The notes: a model not told the origin generated them from the letters alone. A stretch of DNA of 64,000 bases from Nocardia alba NBRC 108234 (GCF_001612665.1 NZ_BDAX01000002.1:1178001-1242000); one strand, 5' to 3'. Counted from the stretch's first letter, positions 8,629 to 18,734 are shown. Numbers and translations: made by a program.

Positions 8629-10452
8629 TCAGGTGGGGCTGAGGGTGGCGAGGACTATTTCCAGGGCTTTGCGCATGTCGTCGGCTTCGATGCGCATGAG
8701 GGTCGCCTCGTCCAGAGCGTACGGGTCGAGAGATTCGTTCATGGCCAGGCGGTATTCACGTTCTTCCTCGGCCGCTTCGATGATGTTGCGGATGAAGCGG
8801 CCGTTGCCCGCGAGGTCGATGCCGCGGCGCGGGAGGCCGCTTTGATCGGTGTCCTCGGCGGTGTAGAGGTCGGCGCAGGCGGCGCGGAGAAGGTCGATGG
8901 CTTCGTCGGAGGTCGTCGAATCGCGTTTCTCGGCGATGAAGCGACCGATTTCGCAGAGCTCGTCCGGTGAGTAGGAGTCGAATTTGACGCGTTTGGCGAA
9001 ACGGGAAGCCAGGCCGTCGTTGCTGGCGAGGAACCGGTCGATCTCGCCGTCGTAGCCCGCGATGATCACCACCAAGCGATCGCGATCGTTTTCCATGCGG
9101 GCCAGCAAGGTGTCGACAGCCTCGCGGCCGAACGCGTCACCGCCGGAGAGACCGCTTTGGATCAGGGTGTATGCCTCGTCGACGAACAAGACGCCGTCCA
9201 TCGCCGAGTCGATGAGCGCGTTGGCTTTGATCGCGGTCGAGCCGAGGTGCTGACCGACGAAGTCGGCGCGTTTGGCTTCGACGACCTTGTCGGTTTTGAG
9301 CAGGCCGAGGCCACAGTAGATCTTGGCGACGACGCGGGCGATGGTCGTCTTGCCGGTACCCGGCGGTCCGGTGAAGGCCAGGTGCTGGCCGCGCGGCATG
9401 CTGTTGAGGCCCTTCTCGGCGCGGATCTTTGCCATGGTCGCCGACGATTGCAGCTTGGCAACCTGCACTTTCACCGCGGCGAGACCGATTTGCGCGGTCA
9501 ATTCGGCGCGGGCGGATGCCAGGATCGTCTCGGCTCGGTGGTGCTGTTCCTCTTCGGCTGCTTCCTCGAGCGAGGGCGCCGACGCGGGGTCCCAGCGGTT
9601 GGTTCGCGCCTCGATCTGCTCACGGTTGGTGACCAGGATGCGGAATTTGGGGTCGGACATGGCCTGGGCGTTGGAAGCGAAGCCGGGGACCTGGGTGTAC
9701 ACGGTCTCGAACAGGGCGCGCGCCTCGTCCTCGTTGCCCTGTTCGCGCAGCGCCAGCCCGCGGCAGTACATCGCGGCGGTGCGGGCGGACGGGATCGGGC
9801 CGCGTTCGGCCAGTTCCAGGCGGCGCGTCGCCTCACCGAACAGGCCGAGGTGCGCGCAGGCGGTGCCGACCATGACGTGCGCGCCGGCCGCCATGTACTG
9901 GTCTTGCCATTCGGCCGAACCGGCGAGCACCGCCATCACATCGGGCCACAGTTGGGCGGTGAAGTACAGAACGCCGCGCGCGTAGGCGCAGACCCGGTCG
10001 TCGACGACGCGATCGGGATCATCGGCCAGGGTGGCGCGGCGCTTGTCCAGTTCGGTGAGCAGTTCCTCGGCCTCATCGAACTCCTTGTCCTCGATGAGTC
10101 GCATGGCCTGCGCGAGCCAGATTTCGGTCAGGCCCGCCACCGGGTAGTCGATGAACTGGCCGAGGTGGAACCGGCCCGCGAGCTGGCGCGCCGGGAGGCC
10201 GAGGCGACGCTGCTCGCGCAGGAGGGAGGTGGTCGAGGTGCGGTGCAGGTGACGCAGGGTTTCCTGGGTCAGTTCCCCGGCCGCTACCCGGCCGAGCCAG
10301 GCATCGCACATGTCGGGGTCGAGTTCGGTCGCCCGCCGGAAGGCGACCTTGGCGTAGTCGAGGTTCTTGGCAGCCTGCTGCCCGTCGACCGGCAGACCGA
10401 GCGAGAGGACGCCCGCGTCGAAGATCTGTTGTGCTTGCCGAATCGCTGACAT
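8629..10452 (-). CDS. eccA: EccA, AAA+ ATPase of the type VII secretion system, 607 residues
   Basis: The N-terminal half (residues 1-280) is a tetratricopeptide-like helical domain (CDAWLGRVAAGE, ATRRLELAERGP, RGLALREQGNEDEARALF). The C-terminal half is a CbxX/CfqX-type AAA+ domain. Its Walker A is GPPGTGKT (362-369, Lys368), Walker B is GVLFVDEAYTL, and the sensor region is DRLVVIIAGYDGEIDRFL followed by LASRFAKRVKFDSYSPDEL. This matches mycobacterial EccA over its full length. EccA is the cytosolic ATPase thought to act with substrate-specific chaperones on ESX substrates. I chose the ATG at 10452 (MSAIRQAQ) because the extra 19 residues from 10509 look unlike the family. It is transcribed divergently from eccD. 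No espG-like chaperone gene is visible in the window. Confidence 0.95.
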   Translation of the reverse strand: MSAIRQAQQIFDAGVLSLGLPVDGQQAAKNLDYAKVAFRRATELDPDMCDAWLGRVAAGELTQETLRHLHRTSTTSLLREQRRLGLPARQLAGRFHLGQFIDYPVAGLTEIWLAQAMRLIEDKEFDEAEELLTELDKRRATLADDPDRVVDDRVCAYARGVLYFTAQLWPDVMAVLAGSAEWQDQYMAAGAHVMVGTACAHLGLFGEATRRLELAERGPIPSARTAAMYCRGLALREQGNEDEARALFETVYTQVPGFASNAQAMSDPKFRILVTNREQIEARTNRWDPASAPSLEEAAEEEQHHRAETILASARAELTAQIGLAAVKVQVAKLQSSATMAKIRAEKGLNSMPRGQHLAFTGPPGTGKTTIARVVAKIYCGLGLLKTDKVVEAKRADFVGQHLGSTAIKANALIDSAMDGVLFVDEAYTLIQSGLSGGDAFGREAVDTLLARMENDRDRLVVIIAGYDGEIDRFLASNDGLASRFAKRVKFDSYSPDELCEIGRFIAEKRDSTTSDEAIDLLRAACADLYTAEDTDQSGLPRRGIDLAGNGRFIRNIIEAAEEEREYRLAMNESLDPYALDEATLMRIEADDMRKALEIVLATLSPT

Positions 10453-10682
10453 GCCCGCGAACCTAGCCCGGGTGGGGGCCGGTGGCACCCCCGCGCTGAT
10501 CTCGACCACCCCGGGTTCATCGGCAGTTCACGCACCGCGACCGGCCTTTTCGCGATAACCGCACGTCGCGCTCTGGTCGACGGTTACGACGAGGCGAACA
10601 CCTCCGGCACAACCTGCCGCGCCCGGTGTGCGTTGCTACGGTCCCGAACGTCGCAACCAGGGAATTCGGGAGTCGTCACGTG
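10453..10682. promoter_or_regulatory. Divergent control region between eccA and eccD
   Basis: About 230 bases separate the divergent starts of eccA and eccD-mycP-eccC, so promoters for both units should lie here. No convincing consensus boxes or operator repeat stand out. A GGGAG six to nine bases before the GTG/ATG pair at 10680/10683 is the likely eccD ribosome binding site. Confidence 0.5.
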
Positions 10683-12137
10683 ATGGAGTCAACGGCGATC
10701 GAGCCGCAGCTGTGCCGGGTCTCGATCATCGGCGGAAACACCCAGGTCGATGTGGTGCTGCCCGCGACGGTCCCGATCGCCAATTTCATTCCCGACGTTG
10801 TCGATCTGGTTGCCTCGCGCAATCCCGACCTGTCGGAGAACGAGGAAGACGGGCCACTCGCCGCGCAGCACTGGACGCTGTCTCGGCTCGGCCACACCGC
10901 GATCGACCCGGTCCGCACGCTGACCGAGGCCGAGGTGTTCGACGGCGACCTGCTCGTGCTGCGCGCGGTCGATTCGGTCGAGGCGCCCGCGCTTTTCGAC
11001 GATGTCATCGACGCGGTCGCCCGCCTGACCGACAACGCCTTCGCCAGCTGGACCGCCGCGACTGCCGGTCGGGTCGGGCTCGCCGGCACGGTCGGGGCAG
11101 TGCTCGGTGCGTGCCTGCTCCTGCTCGTCGCCGCCGGGGACGGGCTCGGCGTCGTCGCGGGTGTGAGCGGGCTGAGCGTGGGATTGCTGACCCTGGTCGG
11201 CGCCGGTCTTGTCGCGCGCTTCTACGCGGCGACTCTGCCCGCGACCGTGCTCGCCTTCTGTGGGCTCGCCCTCGCGGGGACAGGGGCCGTCGCGCTCGTC
11301 CCCGGCCCGCTCGGGGCGGCGCACGTGCTGCTCGGCTGCGCCGCGGTGGTGCTGCTGTCGGTGATCACGATGCGGTTGCTGGCGGTGCGGCCGACCATGT
11401 TCACCTCGGTCATCACCCTCGCGTCGTTCGGCACCGCGGCGACCGGTATCTCGACGGTGTGGTCGGTCGAACCGGCGAAAGTGGCTGCGGGCGTGATCTT
11501 CTTCGCGCTGCTCGGGATCACCCTCGTGCCCCGCATGGCGGTGGCGGCGGCGCGGTTGCCGGTGCCGCCGGTGCCGACAGCCGGTGGGGTGATCGATCCG
11601 CGCGATCACGAACCGCGACCGACCATCGAGGGCATCGGCGCGATCGGCGCGACGGCGATTCCGTCGGCCGCGGGACTGGGTGAGCGGTCACGTCTGGCCA
11701 ATGACTATCAGACCGGGATGGTGGTCGGCATCGTCGTCGCGACGGTGTTCTCGACGATCATGGTCGTCACCTCCGCAACCGAACATCTGTGGCAGACAGG
11801 GCTTTTGGCGATCGCGGTAGGGATCGTGCTGGCCAGACGCGGGCGGGCGTTCTCGGATATGACGCAGGCCGCGGTCATGGTCCTCGGCGGGTGTGTCGCG
11901 CTGATCGTGCCCACTGCGCTCTTCGGCATCGGTCTGCACGACTCAGCGCTGCTCATGGCGGGCGCGCTGCTCGTTGTCGCCGCCTTGGCGATGCTCATCG
12001 GAGTGGCCGGACCCAATCTGGAGATCTCCCCGGTGGTGCAGCGGGCCGCCGAGTTGTTGGAGTACTTGATGATCTGCCTGATCGGGCCGCTCGTCTTCTG
12101 GATCATCGATATCTACGCGATGGCCCGCAATGGGTGA
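10683..12137 (+). CDS. eccD: EccD, type VII secretion channel membrane protein, 484 residues
   Basis: Residues about 8-100 form the ubiquitin-like cytosolic domain of EccD (CRVSIIGGNTQVDVVLPATV, then GHTAIDPVRTLTEAEVFDGDLLVLR). The remainder is about eleven hydrophobic helices starting at VGLAGTVGAVLGACLLLL and ending with YLMICLIGPLVFWIIDIYAM. EccD forms the membrane vestibule of the ESX translocon. The ATG at 10683 and the GTG at 10680 are both possible; I chose the ATG for its spacing from GGGAG. The stop lies 8 nt inside the mycP start, so translation of the two is probably coupled. The gene order eccD-mycP-eccC differs from the usual eccB-first order, and eccB is absent here. Confidence 0.95.
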   Translation: MESTAIEPQLCRVSIIGGNTQVDVVLPATVPIANFIPDVVDLVASRNPDLSENEEDGPLAAQHWTLSRLGHTAIDPVRTLTEAEVFDGDLLVLRAVDSVEAPALFDDVIDAVARLTDNAFASWTAATAGRVGLAGTVGAVLGACLLLLVAAGDGLGVVAGVSGLSVGLLTLVGAGLVARFYAATLPATVLAFCGLALAGTGAVALVPGPLGAAHVLLGCAAVVLLSVITMRLLAVRPTMFTSVITLASFGTAATGISTVWSVEPAKVAAGVIFFALLGITLVPRMAVAAARLPVPPVPTAGGVIDPRDHEPRPTIEGIGAIGATAIPSAAGLGERSRLANDYQTGMVVGIVVATVFSTIMVVTSATEHLWQTGLLAIAVGIVLARRGRAFSDMTQAAVMVLGGCVALIVPTALFGIGLHDSALLMAGALLVVAALAMLIGVAGPNLEISPVVQRAAELLEYLMICLIGPLVFWIIDIYAMARNG

Positions 12138-13509
12138 GGCGCTGCGCGCGCTCGTTGTCGCGGTGGCGCTGACGATGATCGGGGCGGGCGCGGCGGCGGC
12201 GATCGAACCTCCCGTTGTCGACCCGGGCGCGTTGATCCTCAGCGCTCCCGTCGCGCCGCCCGAACCGGCCCAGCAGCGACTGCTGTGTTCGCAGCCGAAC
12301 TGGACCGGGCATCAGCCGGTCGGTGTGCCGCCGGTGCAAAAGGCGCTCGGGCTCGCTGACGCGCACGCGTTCAGTCGTGGTGAAGGACAGGTCATCGCGG
12401 TGATCGACACCGGGGTCAACCGACATCCGCGTCTTCGGGTCGACCCCGCCGGCGATTACGTCGCCGACTCCGATGGAACGGCCGACTGCGACGGGCACGG
12501 CACCCTCGTCGCCGGGATCATCGCCGCGCAGCCCGCGCCCGACGGGGGGGACGGGTTCGTCGGCGTCGCACCGGCCGCGACCGTACTCGCGATCCGCCAG
12601 ACCAGCCTCGCCTTTCAGGGCAAGAACAGCTATGCCGCCAACGACCAGCCCGGCGGCATGTCGGCCGGCGGGTACGGGACGGTCACCACGCTCGCCAACG
12701 CGGTCGTGCACGCGGTCGATTCCGGCGCGACGGTGATCAATATCTCCGAGGTGTCGTGTCAATCGGCCGGGACCAGCTCGGTCGACGGCGCTCTCGGCGC
12801 GGCGTTGAAATTCGCCTACGACCACAATGTCGTCGTCGTCGCGGCGGCGGGCAATCTGCAATCGCAGGGGGCGTGCAAGGAACAGAACGGAACGGCTGGC
12901 TGGAGCGCGGTGCGCACGATCGCGACACCCGCGTGGTTCGCGCCGTATGTGTTGTCGGTCGGTTCGGTCGAGCTCGACGGGTCGCCGTCACCCTTCACCC
13001 TGTACGGGCCGTGGATCTCGGTCGCCGCGCCCGGCAGCAACCTGATGTCGCTCGATCCGACACCGGGGGGGACGGGCCTGGTCAACGGCACACCGCAGGC
13101 CGACGGCCGGATCGCGCCGGTCTCGGGCACCAGTTTCTCCAGCGCCTACGTCGCCGGGCTCGCCGCGCTGGTGCGTGCGCGTTTTCCTTGGCTGAGCGCG
13201 GGACAGGTGATGGAACGCATTGTCGCGACCGCGCACGCGCCCGGCAACGGCCATGACGCGCGCACCGGTGCCGGCATGATCGACCCGGTCGCCGCGCTCA
13301 CCGCCGTACTACCGGCCGCCACCGCGAAACCCTTGTCGGCCATGGCAATAGCAGGCCCCACCCCGACCGTCCCGGTGAGTCCGTGGCCGCGCCGGATCGG
13401 CATCGGCGGCGCGACCGCGTGCCTGACGGTCCTCGCGCTCGTGCTCGCCTTCTCGATTCCCTTCCGGCGCAGACAGCGCGCGCCGCTGGTGCTGCCAGGC
13501 GACGACTAA
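12130..13509 (+). CDS. mycP: MycP, mycosin subtilisin-like serine protease of the ESX system, 459 residues
   Basis: A signal peptide covers about residues 1-24 (LRALVVAVALTMIGAGAAAA). The S8 peptidase domain carries all three catalytic residues: Asp93 in AVIDTGVN, His123 in DGHGTLVAG and Ser335 in SGTSFSSAYVAG. A C-terminal membrane helix (about 423-445, ATACLTVLALVLAFSIP) followed by RRRQR anchors it with the protease outside the membrane. Mycosins are needed for ESX complex stability and process some substrates. The start overlaps the end of eccD by 8 nt and eccC begins 9 nt after its stop, giving a tight eccD-mycP-eccC operon. Confidence 0.96.
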   Translation: MGEALRALVVAVALTMIGAGAAAAIEPPVVDPGALILSAPVAPPEPAQQRLLCSQPNWTGHQPVGVPPVQKALGLADAHAFSRGEGQVIAVIDTGVNRHPRLRVDPAGDYVADSDGTADCDGHGTLVAGIIAAQPAPDGGDGFVGVAPAATVLAIRQTSLAFQGKNSYAANDQPGGMSAGGYGTVTTLANAVVHAVDSGATVINISEVSCQSAGTSSVDGALGAALKFAYDHNVVVVAAAGNLQSQGACKEQNGTAGWSAVRTIATPAWFAPYVLSVGSVELDGSPSPFTLYGPWISVAAPGSNLMSLDPTPGGTGLVNGTPQADGRIAPVSGTSFSSAYVAGLAALVRARFPWLSAGQVMERIVATAHAPGNGHDARTGAGMIDPVAALTAVLPAATAKPLSAMAIAGPTPTVPVSPWPRRIGIGGATACLTVLALVLAFSIPFRRRQRAPLVLPGDD

Positions 13510-13518
13510 GGAACAGCG

Positions 13519-16500
13519 ATGAGTACACAAGGTTTCATTCGACTCGCCCGCATCGCCCCACCGCGTCCGCCGGGCGGTGAGGTGGTACTCAACGCACCGC
13601 CGGAGATCACCGCGCCGGTCCCGGCACCCCTGTGGCAGCGGCTGCTGCCGCTGGTGATGGTGGTCGCCATGGTCGGCATGATGGGGTTGATGTTCACGAT
13701 GAGCGGCAAGGCGATGCTCACCAACCCGCTCACCATGATGTTTCCGATGATGATGCTGATGTCGATGGTCGGCATGTTCGCGGGGCGTACCGGCGGCGGT
13801 GGCAAGAAGGCGGCCGAGCTCAACGAAGAGCGTAAGGACTACTTCCGCTACCTCGACCAGCTGCGCCGCGATGTGCGCGGCACCGGGGTCGCGCAGCGCG
13901 AGGCGCTGATGTGGAGTCACCCGCATCCGGCCGACCTGGGCGCGCTGGTCGGAACCCGGCGCATGTGGGAGCGCAGACCGACCGATCCCGACTTCGGACA
14001 CGTCCGGGTCGGCATCGGCAGCCACCGCGTGGCGACCAAACTTGCGAGGCCGGAGACCGGCCCGCTCGAGGATCTGGAGCCCGTCGCGACGGTGGCGCTG
14101 CGACGGTTCGTCCGTACCCATTCGGTCGTGCACGACCTGCCGACGGCGATCTCCCTGCGCGCGTTCCCGGCGATCAATATCGAAGGCGACCGCGAACACG
14201 GCAGAGCGCTTGTTCGCTCGATCCTGATGGAGCTCGCCACCTTCCACGGACCCGACTCGATGATCTTCGCGATCGCGACGGACGAACCCGACGGCCAGGC
14301 GTGGCGGTGGACGAAATGGCTTCCGCATCTGCAACATCCACGCGACACCGACGGCCATGGCACGAGTCGGATGCTGTACCAGTCGCTTTCCGAGCTGGAG
14401 ACGGCATTGTCGGAGGAGTTGCTCGAACGGGGCCGATTCCTGCGCAACGCCGCGTCGACACCGGGCCGGTTGCATGTGATCGTGGTGATCGACGACGGTT
14501 ACGTGAGCAGTTCGGAACGCACCATCAGCGACGCCGGACTCGACTCGGTGACGGTGCTCGACCTGACCGCCCCGCAAACCGGGCTCGCGGTGCGCCGCGG
14601 CCTGCAACTGGTGGTCGGCGCCGAGCGGATCGGCGCGCGCACCGGCGGCTCGGTGGAGAACTTCGCCGGGCCGGACCGGGTATCCCACGAGGTGGCGGCG
14701 ACCTTCGGGCGGACGATGGCACGTTACCGGATCGCCACGACGGCACAGATCGTCAACCTCGGCGAGGAGACCAGCGGCGACCCCGGCTTGATGGCGTTGC
14801 TCGGCGTCGCCGACGCGGCGACGATCGAACCGGACGCGGCGTGGCGACCGCGCTCGGCGCGCGAGCGGTTGCGGGTGCCGATCGGGATCACCCTGGATGG
14901 CACGCCGGTCGATATCGATATCAAGGAGTCGGCGGAGAACGGCATGGGCCCGCACGGGCTCTGCATCGGCGCGACCGGTTCCGGCAAGTCGGAATTCCTT
15001 CGCACACTGGTGCTTTCGATGGTGACAACCCATTCGCCCGACCTGCTCAATCTCGTTCTCGTCGACTTCAAGGGTGGCGCCACCTTCCTCGGCCTCGACC
15101 CGCTCCCCCACGTCTCGGCGGTGATCACCAACCTCGAGGAAGAGCTCTCCATGGTCGACCGCATGCGCGACGCGTTGGCCGGTGAGCTGAATCGGCGCCA
15201 GGAATTGCTCAGGGCGGCAGGCAATTTCGCGAACGTGACCGAGTACGAGAAGGCCCGGACCAACGGCGCCCCGCTCGACCCACTGCCCGCACTGTTCATC
15301 ATCGTCGACGAATTCTCCGAATTGCTCTCGCAGAAACCCGATTTCGCCGAGCTGTTCGTGATGATCGGGCGCCTGGGACGGTCGCTGCGGGTGCATCTGC
15401 TGCTCGCTTCGCAGCGGCTGGAGGAGAACCGGCTGCGTGGGCTCGACTCGCACCTGTCCTATCGGATCGGCCTGCGGACCTTCTCGGCCGGCGAGTCACG
15501 GCAGGTGCTCGGGATCACCGACGCCTACCACCTGCCCGGTCAACCAGGCGCCGGCTACCTCAAGAGCGACGCGTCGGATCCGTTGCGGTTCAACGCGACA
15601 TACGTGTCGGGCACCTATGTGCCGCCGGTGGCCGGCGACGGCAGCCGCCGAGGCGCGACGACGGCCGCCGGCGAGGTCGGCCTGTTCACCGCCGCACCGG
15701 CGCAGGCCCGTGCGGTCTCCCGCGACCCGGTGCCTGTCGAGCTGCCCGATCTCTCCGAATTGCTCGGTGCGGAGCCCGCCGATGCCCCGGCGCAGGAACG
15801 CTCACTGTTGCAGGTCGTCGTCGAACGGCTGACCGGGCACGGCCGACCCGCGCACGAGGTGTGGTTGCCACCACTCGACATCTCGCCGAGCGTGGACATG
15901 ATGCTGCCCGAACAGGATTGGCGTGACGAGGGCAATCGCCTCGGGAATCTGTGGCTGCCCATCGGCATCATCGACAAGCCCTATGAGCAGAAACGCGATG
16001 TGCTGACCGTCGACCTGGCGGGTGCGCAGGGCAACGTCGCGGTGGTCGGCGGACCCCAGTCGGGCAAGTCGACCACATTGCGCACCATCATCATGGCCGC
16101 CGCGGCGACGCACACACCCGAACAGGTGCAGTTCTACTGCCTCGACTTCGGTGGCGGCACCCTGTCGGCACTGGCCGGATTGCCGCACGTCGGGTCGGCG
16201 GCGGGTCGGCTGGAAGGCGACCGGGTACGGCGCACCGTCGCCGAACTGTCGACGCTGCTGCGCCAGCGCGAACGTCGCTTCCTCGACCTCGGCATCGAGA
16301 ACATGCGCGACTTCCGCCGACTCGCCGCGCAATTGGCCGAATCGCCCGCCGAGGAACGTCAGGCTCATCCCCTCTCCGCCGACCTCTTCGGTGACGTGTT
16401 CCTTGTCATCGACGGCTGGGCCGCGTTCCGCGAGGACTTCGACATGATCGAGTCGCAGGTCCTCGCGCTCGCCGCGCGCGGACTCTCCTACGGAATTCAC

Positions 16501-17556
16501 CTCATGCTCGGTGCGAACCGGTGGGCCGAGATCCGGCCCGGGGTCAAGGACCAGATCGGCACCAGAATCGAACTGCGCCTCGGTGATCCGTCGGATTCGG
16601 ACATGGACCGCAGGGCCGCGGTCGGGGTGCCGATGAACCGGCCGGGCCGGGGTATGACCAAGGACAAGTTGCACATGCTCATCGCCCTGCCTCGCCTCGA
16701 CAGTGTGGTCGATCCGGCGAGCCTGGCCGAGGGCGTCGCGGCCGCCAAACGCGAGTTGACCGAGTTCTACGGTGATCGCCGCGCGCCGGCGGTGCGGCAA
16801 CTGCCCCTCGAGCTCGACCGGCCGCAGGTCCTCGCCGAGGTCGAGGCACACGGCATCGGCCTCGACCATCGGCGGATCGCGATCGGGCTCGGTGAGTCCG
16901 AACTGGCCCCGGTGGTGCTCGACTTCGAGCAACAGCCGCATCTGCTCATCTTCGGCGATATCGGCTGCGGGAAGACGACCCTGCTGCGCAATATCGCACA
17001 GGGCATCGTCGCCAACTCCCAGCCCGACGAAGCGCGAGTGATCCTGGTCGACTACCGCAGGACCATGCTCGGGGCGATCGAGGGCCCGCACCTGGCCGGG
17101 TACTCGACCTCGGCGCAGACCTCGGTGCCGACTATGAAGGAAGTCGCCGGGTTCGTCTCCCAGCGCATGCCGGGTACCGACATCACGCCCGCGCAATTGC
17201 GCGATCGCAGTTGGTGGACCGGGCCCGAGGTGTATGTGATCGTCGACGACTACGACATGATCGCGTCGAACAACCCGCTGCTGCCGCTGGTCGATCTGCT
17301 CCCCCAGGCCCGCGACATCGGCCTGCACCTGATCATCGCACGTCGGGCCGGTGGCGCCTCGCGCGCGCTCTACGATCCGGTGCTCGGCCCGTTGAAGGAC
17401 ATGTCCGTCGACGGCTTCCTGATGAGCACACCCAAGGACGAGGGCGTGATTCTCGGTGACGTGCGACCGGCCCAACATCCGCCTGGGCGTGGACTTCTGG
17501 TCTCGCGCATCCACGGGCGCGAGCTCGTGCAGGTCTGTCAATTGCCGCCGGTGTGA
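13519..17556 (+). CDS. eccC: EccC, FtsK/SpoIIIE-type motor ATPase of the ESX system (single-chain form), 1345 residues
   Basis: The ATG at 13519 follows AAGGA. Two membrane helices lie at about residues 38-90 (LVMVVAMVGMMGLMF, MMFPMMMLMSMVGMF), then a DUF-type stalk and three FtsK/SpoIIIE nucleotide-binding domains. Their Walker A loops are GATGSGKS (484-491), GGPQSGKS (844-851) and GDIGCGKT (1146-1153). The first domain also has a clear Walker B, LPALFIIVDEFSELL. This is the unsplit form, as in ESX-3 and ESX-4, rather than the EccCa/EccCb pair of ESX-1. EccC recognises the C-terminal signals of WXG100 partners and drives export. Its stop overlaps a possible GTG start of the next gene, suggesting a link with that gene's product. 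Confidence 0.97.
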   Translation: MSTQGFIRLARIAPPRPPGGEVVLNAPPEITAPVPAPLWQRLLPLVMVVAMVGMMGLMFTMSGKAMLTNPLTMMFPMMMLMSMVGMFAGRTGGGGKKAAELNEERKDYFRYLDQLRRDVRGTGVAQREALMWSHPHPADLGALVGTRRMWERRPTDPDFGHVRVGIGSHRVATKLARPETGPLEDLEPVATVALRRFVRTHSVVHDLPTAISLRAFPAINIEGDREHGRALVRSILMELATFHGPDSMIFAIATDEPDGQAWRWTKWLPHLQHPRDTDGHGTSRMLYQSLSELETALSEELLERGRFLRNAASTPGRLHVIVVIDDGYVSSSERTISDAGLDSVTVLDLTAPQTGLAVRRGLQLVVGAERIGARTGGSVENFAGPDRVSHEVAATFGRTMARYRIATTAQIVNLGEETSGDPGLMALLGVADAATIEPDAAWRPRSARERLRVPIGITLDGTPVDIDIKESAENGMGPHGLCIGATGSGKSEFLRTLVLSMVTTHSPDLLNLVLVDFKGGATFLGLDPLPHVSAVITNLEEELSMVDRMRDALAGELNRRQELLRAAGNFANVTEYEKARTNGAPLDPLPALFIIVDEFSELLSQKPDFAELFVMIGRLGRSLRVHLLLASQRLEENRLRGLDSHLSYRIGLRTFSAGESRQVLGITDAYHLPGQPGAGYLKSDASDPLRFNATYVSGTYVPPVAGDGSRRGATTAAGEVGLFTAAPAQARAVSRDPVPVELPDLSELLGAEPADAPAQERSLLQVVVERLTGHGRPAHEVWLPPLDISPSVDMMLPEQDWRDEGNRLGNLWLPIGIIDKPYEQKRDVLTVDLAGAQGNVAVVGGPQSGKSTTLRTIIMAAAATHTPEQVQFYCLDFGGGTLSALAGLPHVGSAAGRLEGDRVRRTVAELSTLLRQRERRFLDLGIENMRDFRRLAAQLAESPAEERQAHPLSADLFGDVFLVIDGWAAFREDFDMIESQVLALAARGLSYGIHLMLGANRWAEIRPGVKDQIGTRIELRLGDPSDSDMDRRAAVGVPMNRPGRGMTKDKLHMLIALPRLDSVVDPASLAEGVAAAKRELTEFYGDRRAPAVRQLPLELDRPQVLAEVEAHGIGLDHRRIAIGLGESELAPVVLDFEQQPHLLIFGDIGCGKTTLLRNIAQGIVANSQPDEARVILVDYRRTMLGAIEGPHLAGYSTSAQTSVPTMKEVAGFVSQRMPGTDITPAQLRDRSWWTGPEVYVIVDDYDMIASNNPLLPLVDLLPQARDIGLHLIIARRAGGASRALYDPVLGPLKDMSVDGFLMSTPKDEGVILGDVRPAQHPPGRGLLVSRIHGRELVQVCQLPPV

Positions 17557-17582
17557 CCGGCGTCGAGCGCGAGAAGGGGCAC

Positions 17583-18728
17583 ATGTCGATGGTCGAGTTC
17601 GCAGAGCAGGGGGCCGAGTCGCCCGACATCGGGTTCGCGCTGGCGTCGGCGATCGTGCCGACCGATCCCGCCCGCGCGTTGATCGAGGCGATCGGTGAGC
17701 CGGGTCCCGTTGGCTGGCAACGGTTTACCGCGTCCTTCGCGATCACCGTTGTCGCCGCGGTCGGGGCGGTGAGCTACTTCGACGCCGAGGAAAGGCACAC
17801 CAGTATCGACGCTTCGGCGGCGATGCTGGAGGCGGCGCGGGGACTGCGGGAGCAGTCTGTCGGCGCGGAACGGGGGCCGTGGTGGCGGGTCACGGTGACG
17901 GCCGAGGCCGACGGCGGGTACGAGGTCGACTACGACCACGGTGACGAGCCGTTTCCACCCGAGCACCTGTTCACCCCCGAGGCGTATCTGTTCGACCTGC
18001 ACACCTATCCGCGCTCGCGCGTGCCGGTGTGGCTGTCGGCCTACGTGTTCCACAACACGTGGCAGCTACGCAGTGCGCGGGCCGCCGCTGATGCTGCTGA
18101 GCGACCACCTGTCCCGGCGCCGGACGAGTTCCCGGCGCTCGGGGTGTTCTTCACGCGGTGGGCCGCTATCGCGGCCGCGTTCGTGGCAGTGGGGTCGGAG
18201 TACGGGCCGCGAATCCTGCCCGCGCTCGGAGTCTTCGAAGGGGCCGGTCGCAGCGGGTCGACACTGCACGTACTGCCCGGTCGACGGGCCGTGCTCTCGG
18301 GCGGTGTGTGGAACGCGCCCGAGCTCGATGCCGCTTACAACGATGGCACGCCCTATCCCGATCTCTACGCGGGTGCGCCCGCGTGGGTGACCGATCAGGT
18401 CCTCAATCCGCGCGCGAGTACGGGACTGCTCTCGTTCTGTTACTGGTGGGAGGGCGGGAGCTGGTATCGCGGGCAGTCGCCCGGCGCGGCCGCGGTGAGT
18501 TCGGCCGTACCAGGGGTGTGGACGGTCGCCGATGTCGCCGAGGTGATGTGCGCGGTCGCCTATCCCGATGCCGCGCGGCCGCCGCGCGCCGCGATGCTCG
18601 ACCTGATCGCGGCGGCCGAAGCGGGCACGGTGACGCGCGAGCTGGTCGAGAAGTGCTTCGCCGACCCCTCGCACGATGTCGCGGGCGCGTTCGCCGAGTT
18701 GTCGATGGCGGGACCGATCAGCATGTGA
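17583..18728 (+). CDS. Unknown T7SS-associated protein, 381 residues (paralogue of the protein at 61967-63187)
   Basis: The ATG at 17583 has GAGAAGGGG five bases upstream. A GTG at 17553 overlapping the eccC stop would add 10 residues. There is no signal peptide. Shared landmarks with the 61967-63187 product include an acidic-aromatic segment (DYDHGDEPFPPEHLF), YPRSRVPVWLSAYV, RAVLSGGVWNAPELDAAY, LSFCYWWEGGSW and a C-terminal EAGTVTRELVEK. I do not recognise the family. Both copies sit beside a WXG100 gene and a CpnT-like gene, which suggests an immunity protein, a chaperone or another dedicated partner of those substrates. This copy directly follows eccC and converges on the WXG100 gene with only 6 nt between stops. 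The function is inferred from context alone. Confidence 0.8.
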   Translation: MSMVEFAEQGAESPDIGFALASAIVPTDPARALIEAIGEPGPVGWQRFTASFAITVVAAVGAVSYFDAEERHTSIDASAAMLEAARGLREQSVGAERGPWWRVTVTAEADGGYEVDYDHGDEPFPPEHLFTPEAYLFDLHTYPRSRVPVWLSAYVFHNTWQLRSARAAADAAERPPVPAPDEFPALGVFFTRWAAIAAAFVAVGSEYGPRILPALGVFEGAGRSGSTLHVLPGRRAVLSGGVWNAPELDAAYNDGTPYPDLYAGAPAWVTDQVLNPRASTGLLSFCYWWEGGSWYRGQSPGAAAVSSAVPGVWTVADVAEVMCAVAYPDAARPPRAAMLDLIAAAEAGTVTRELVEKCFADPSHDVAGAFAELSMAGPISM

Positions 18729-18734
18729 GCGCGC

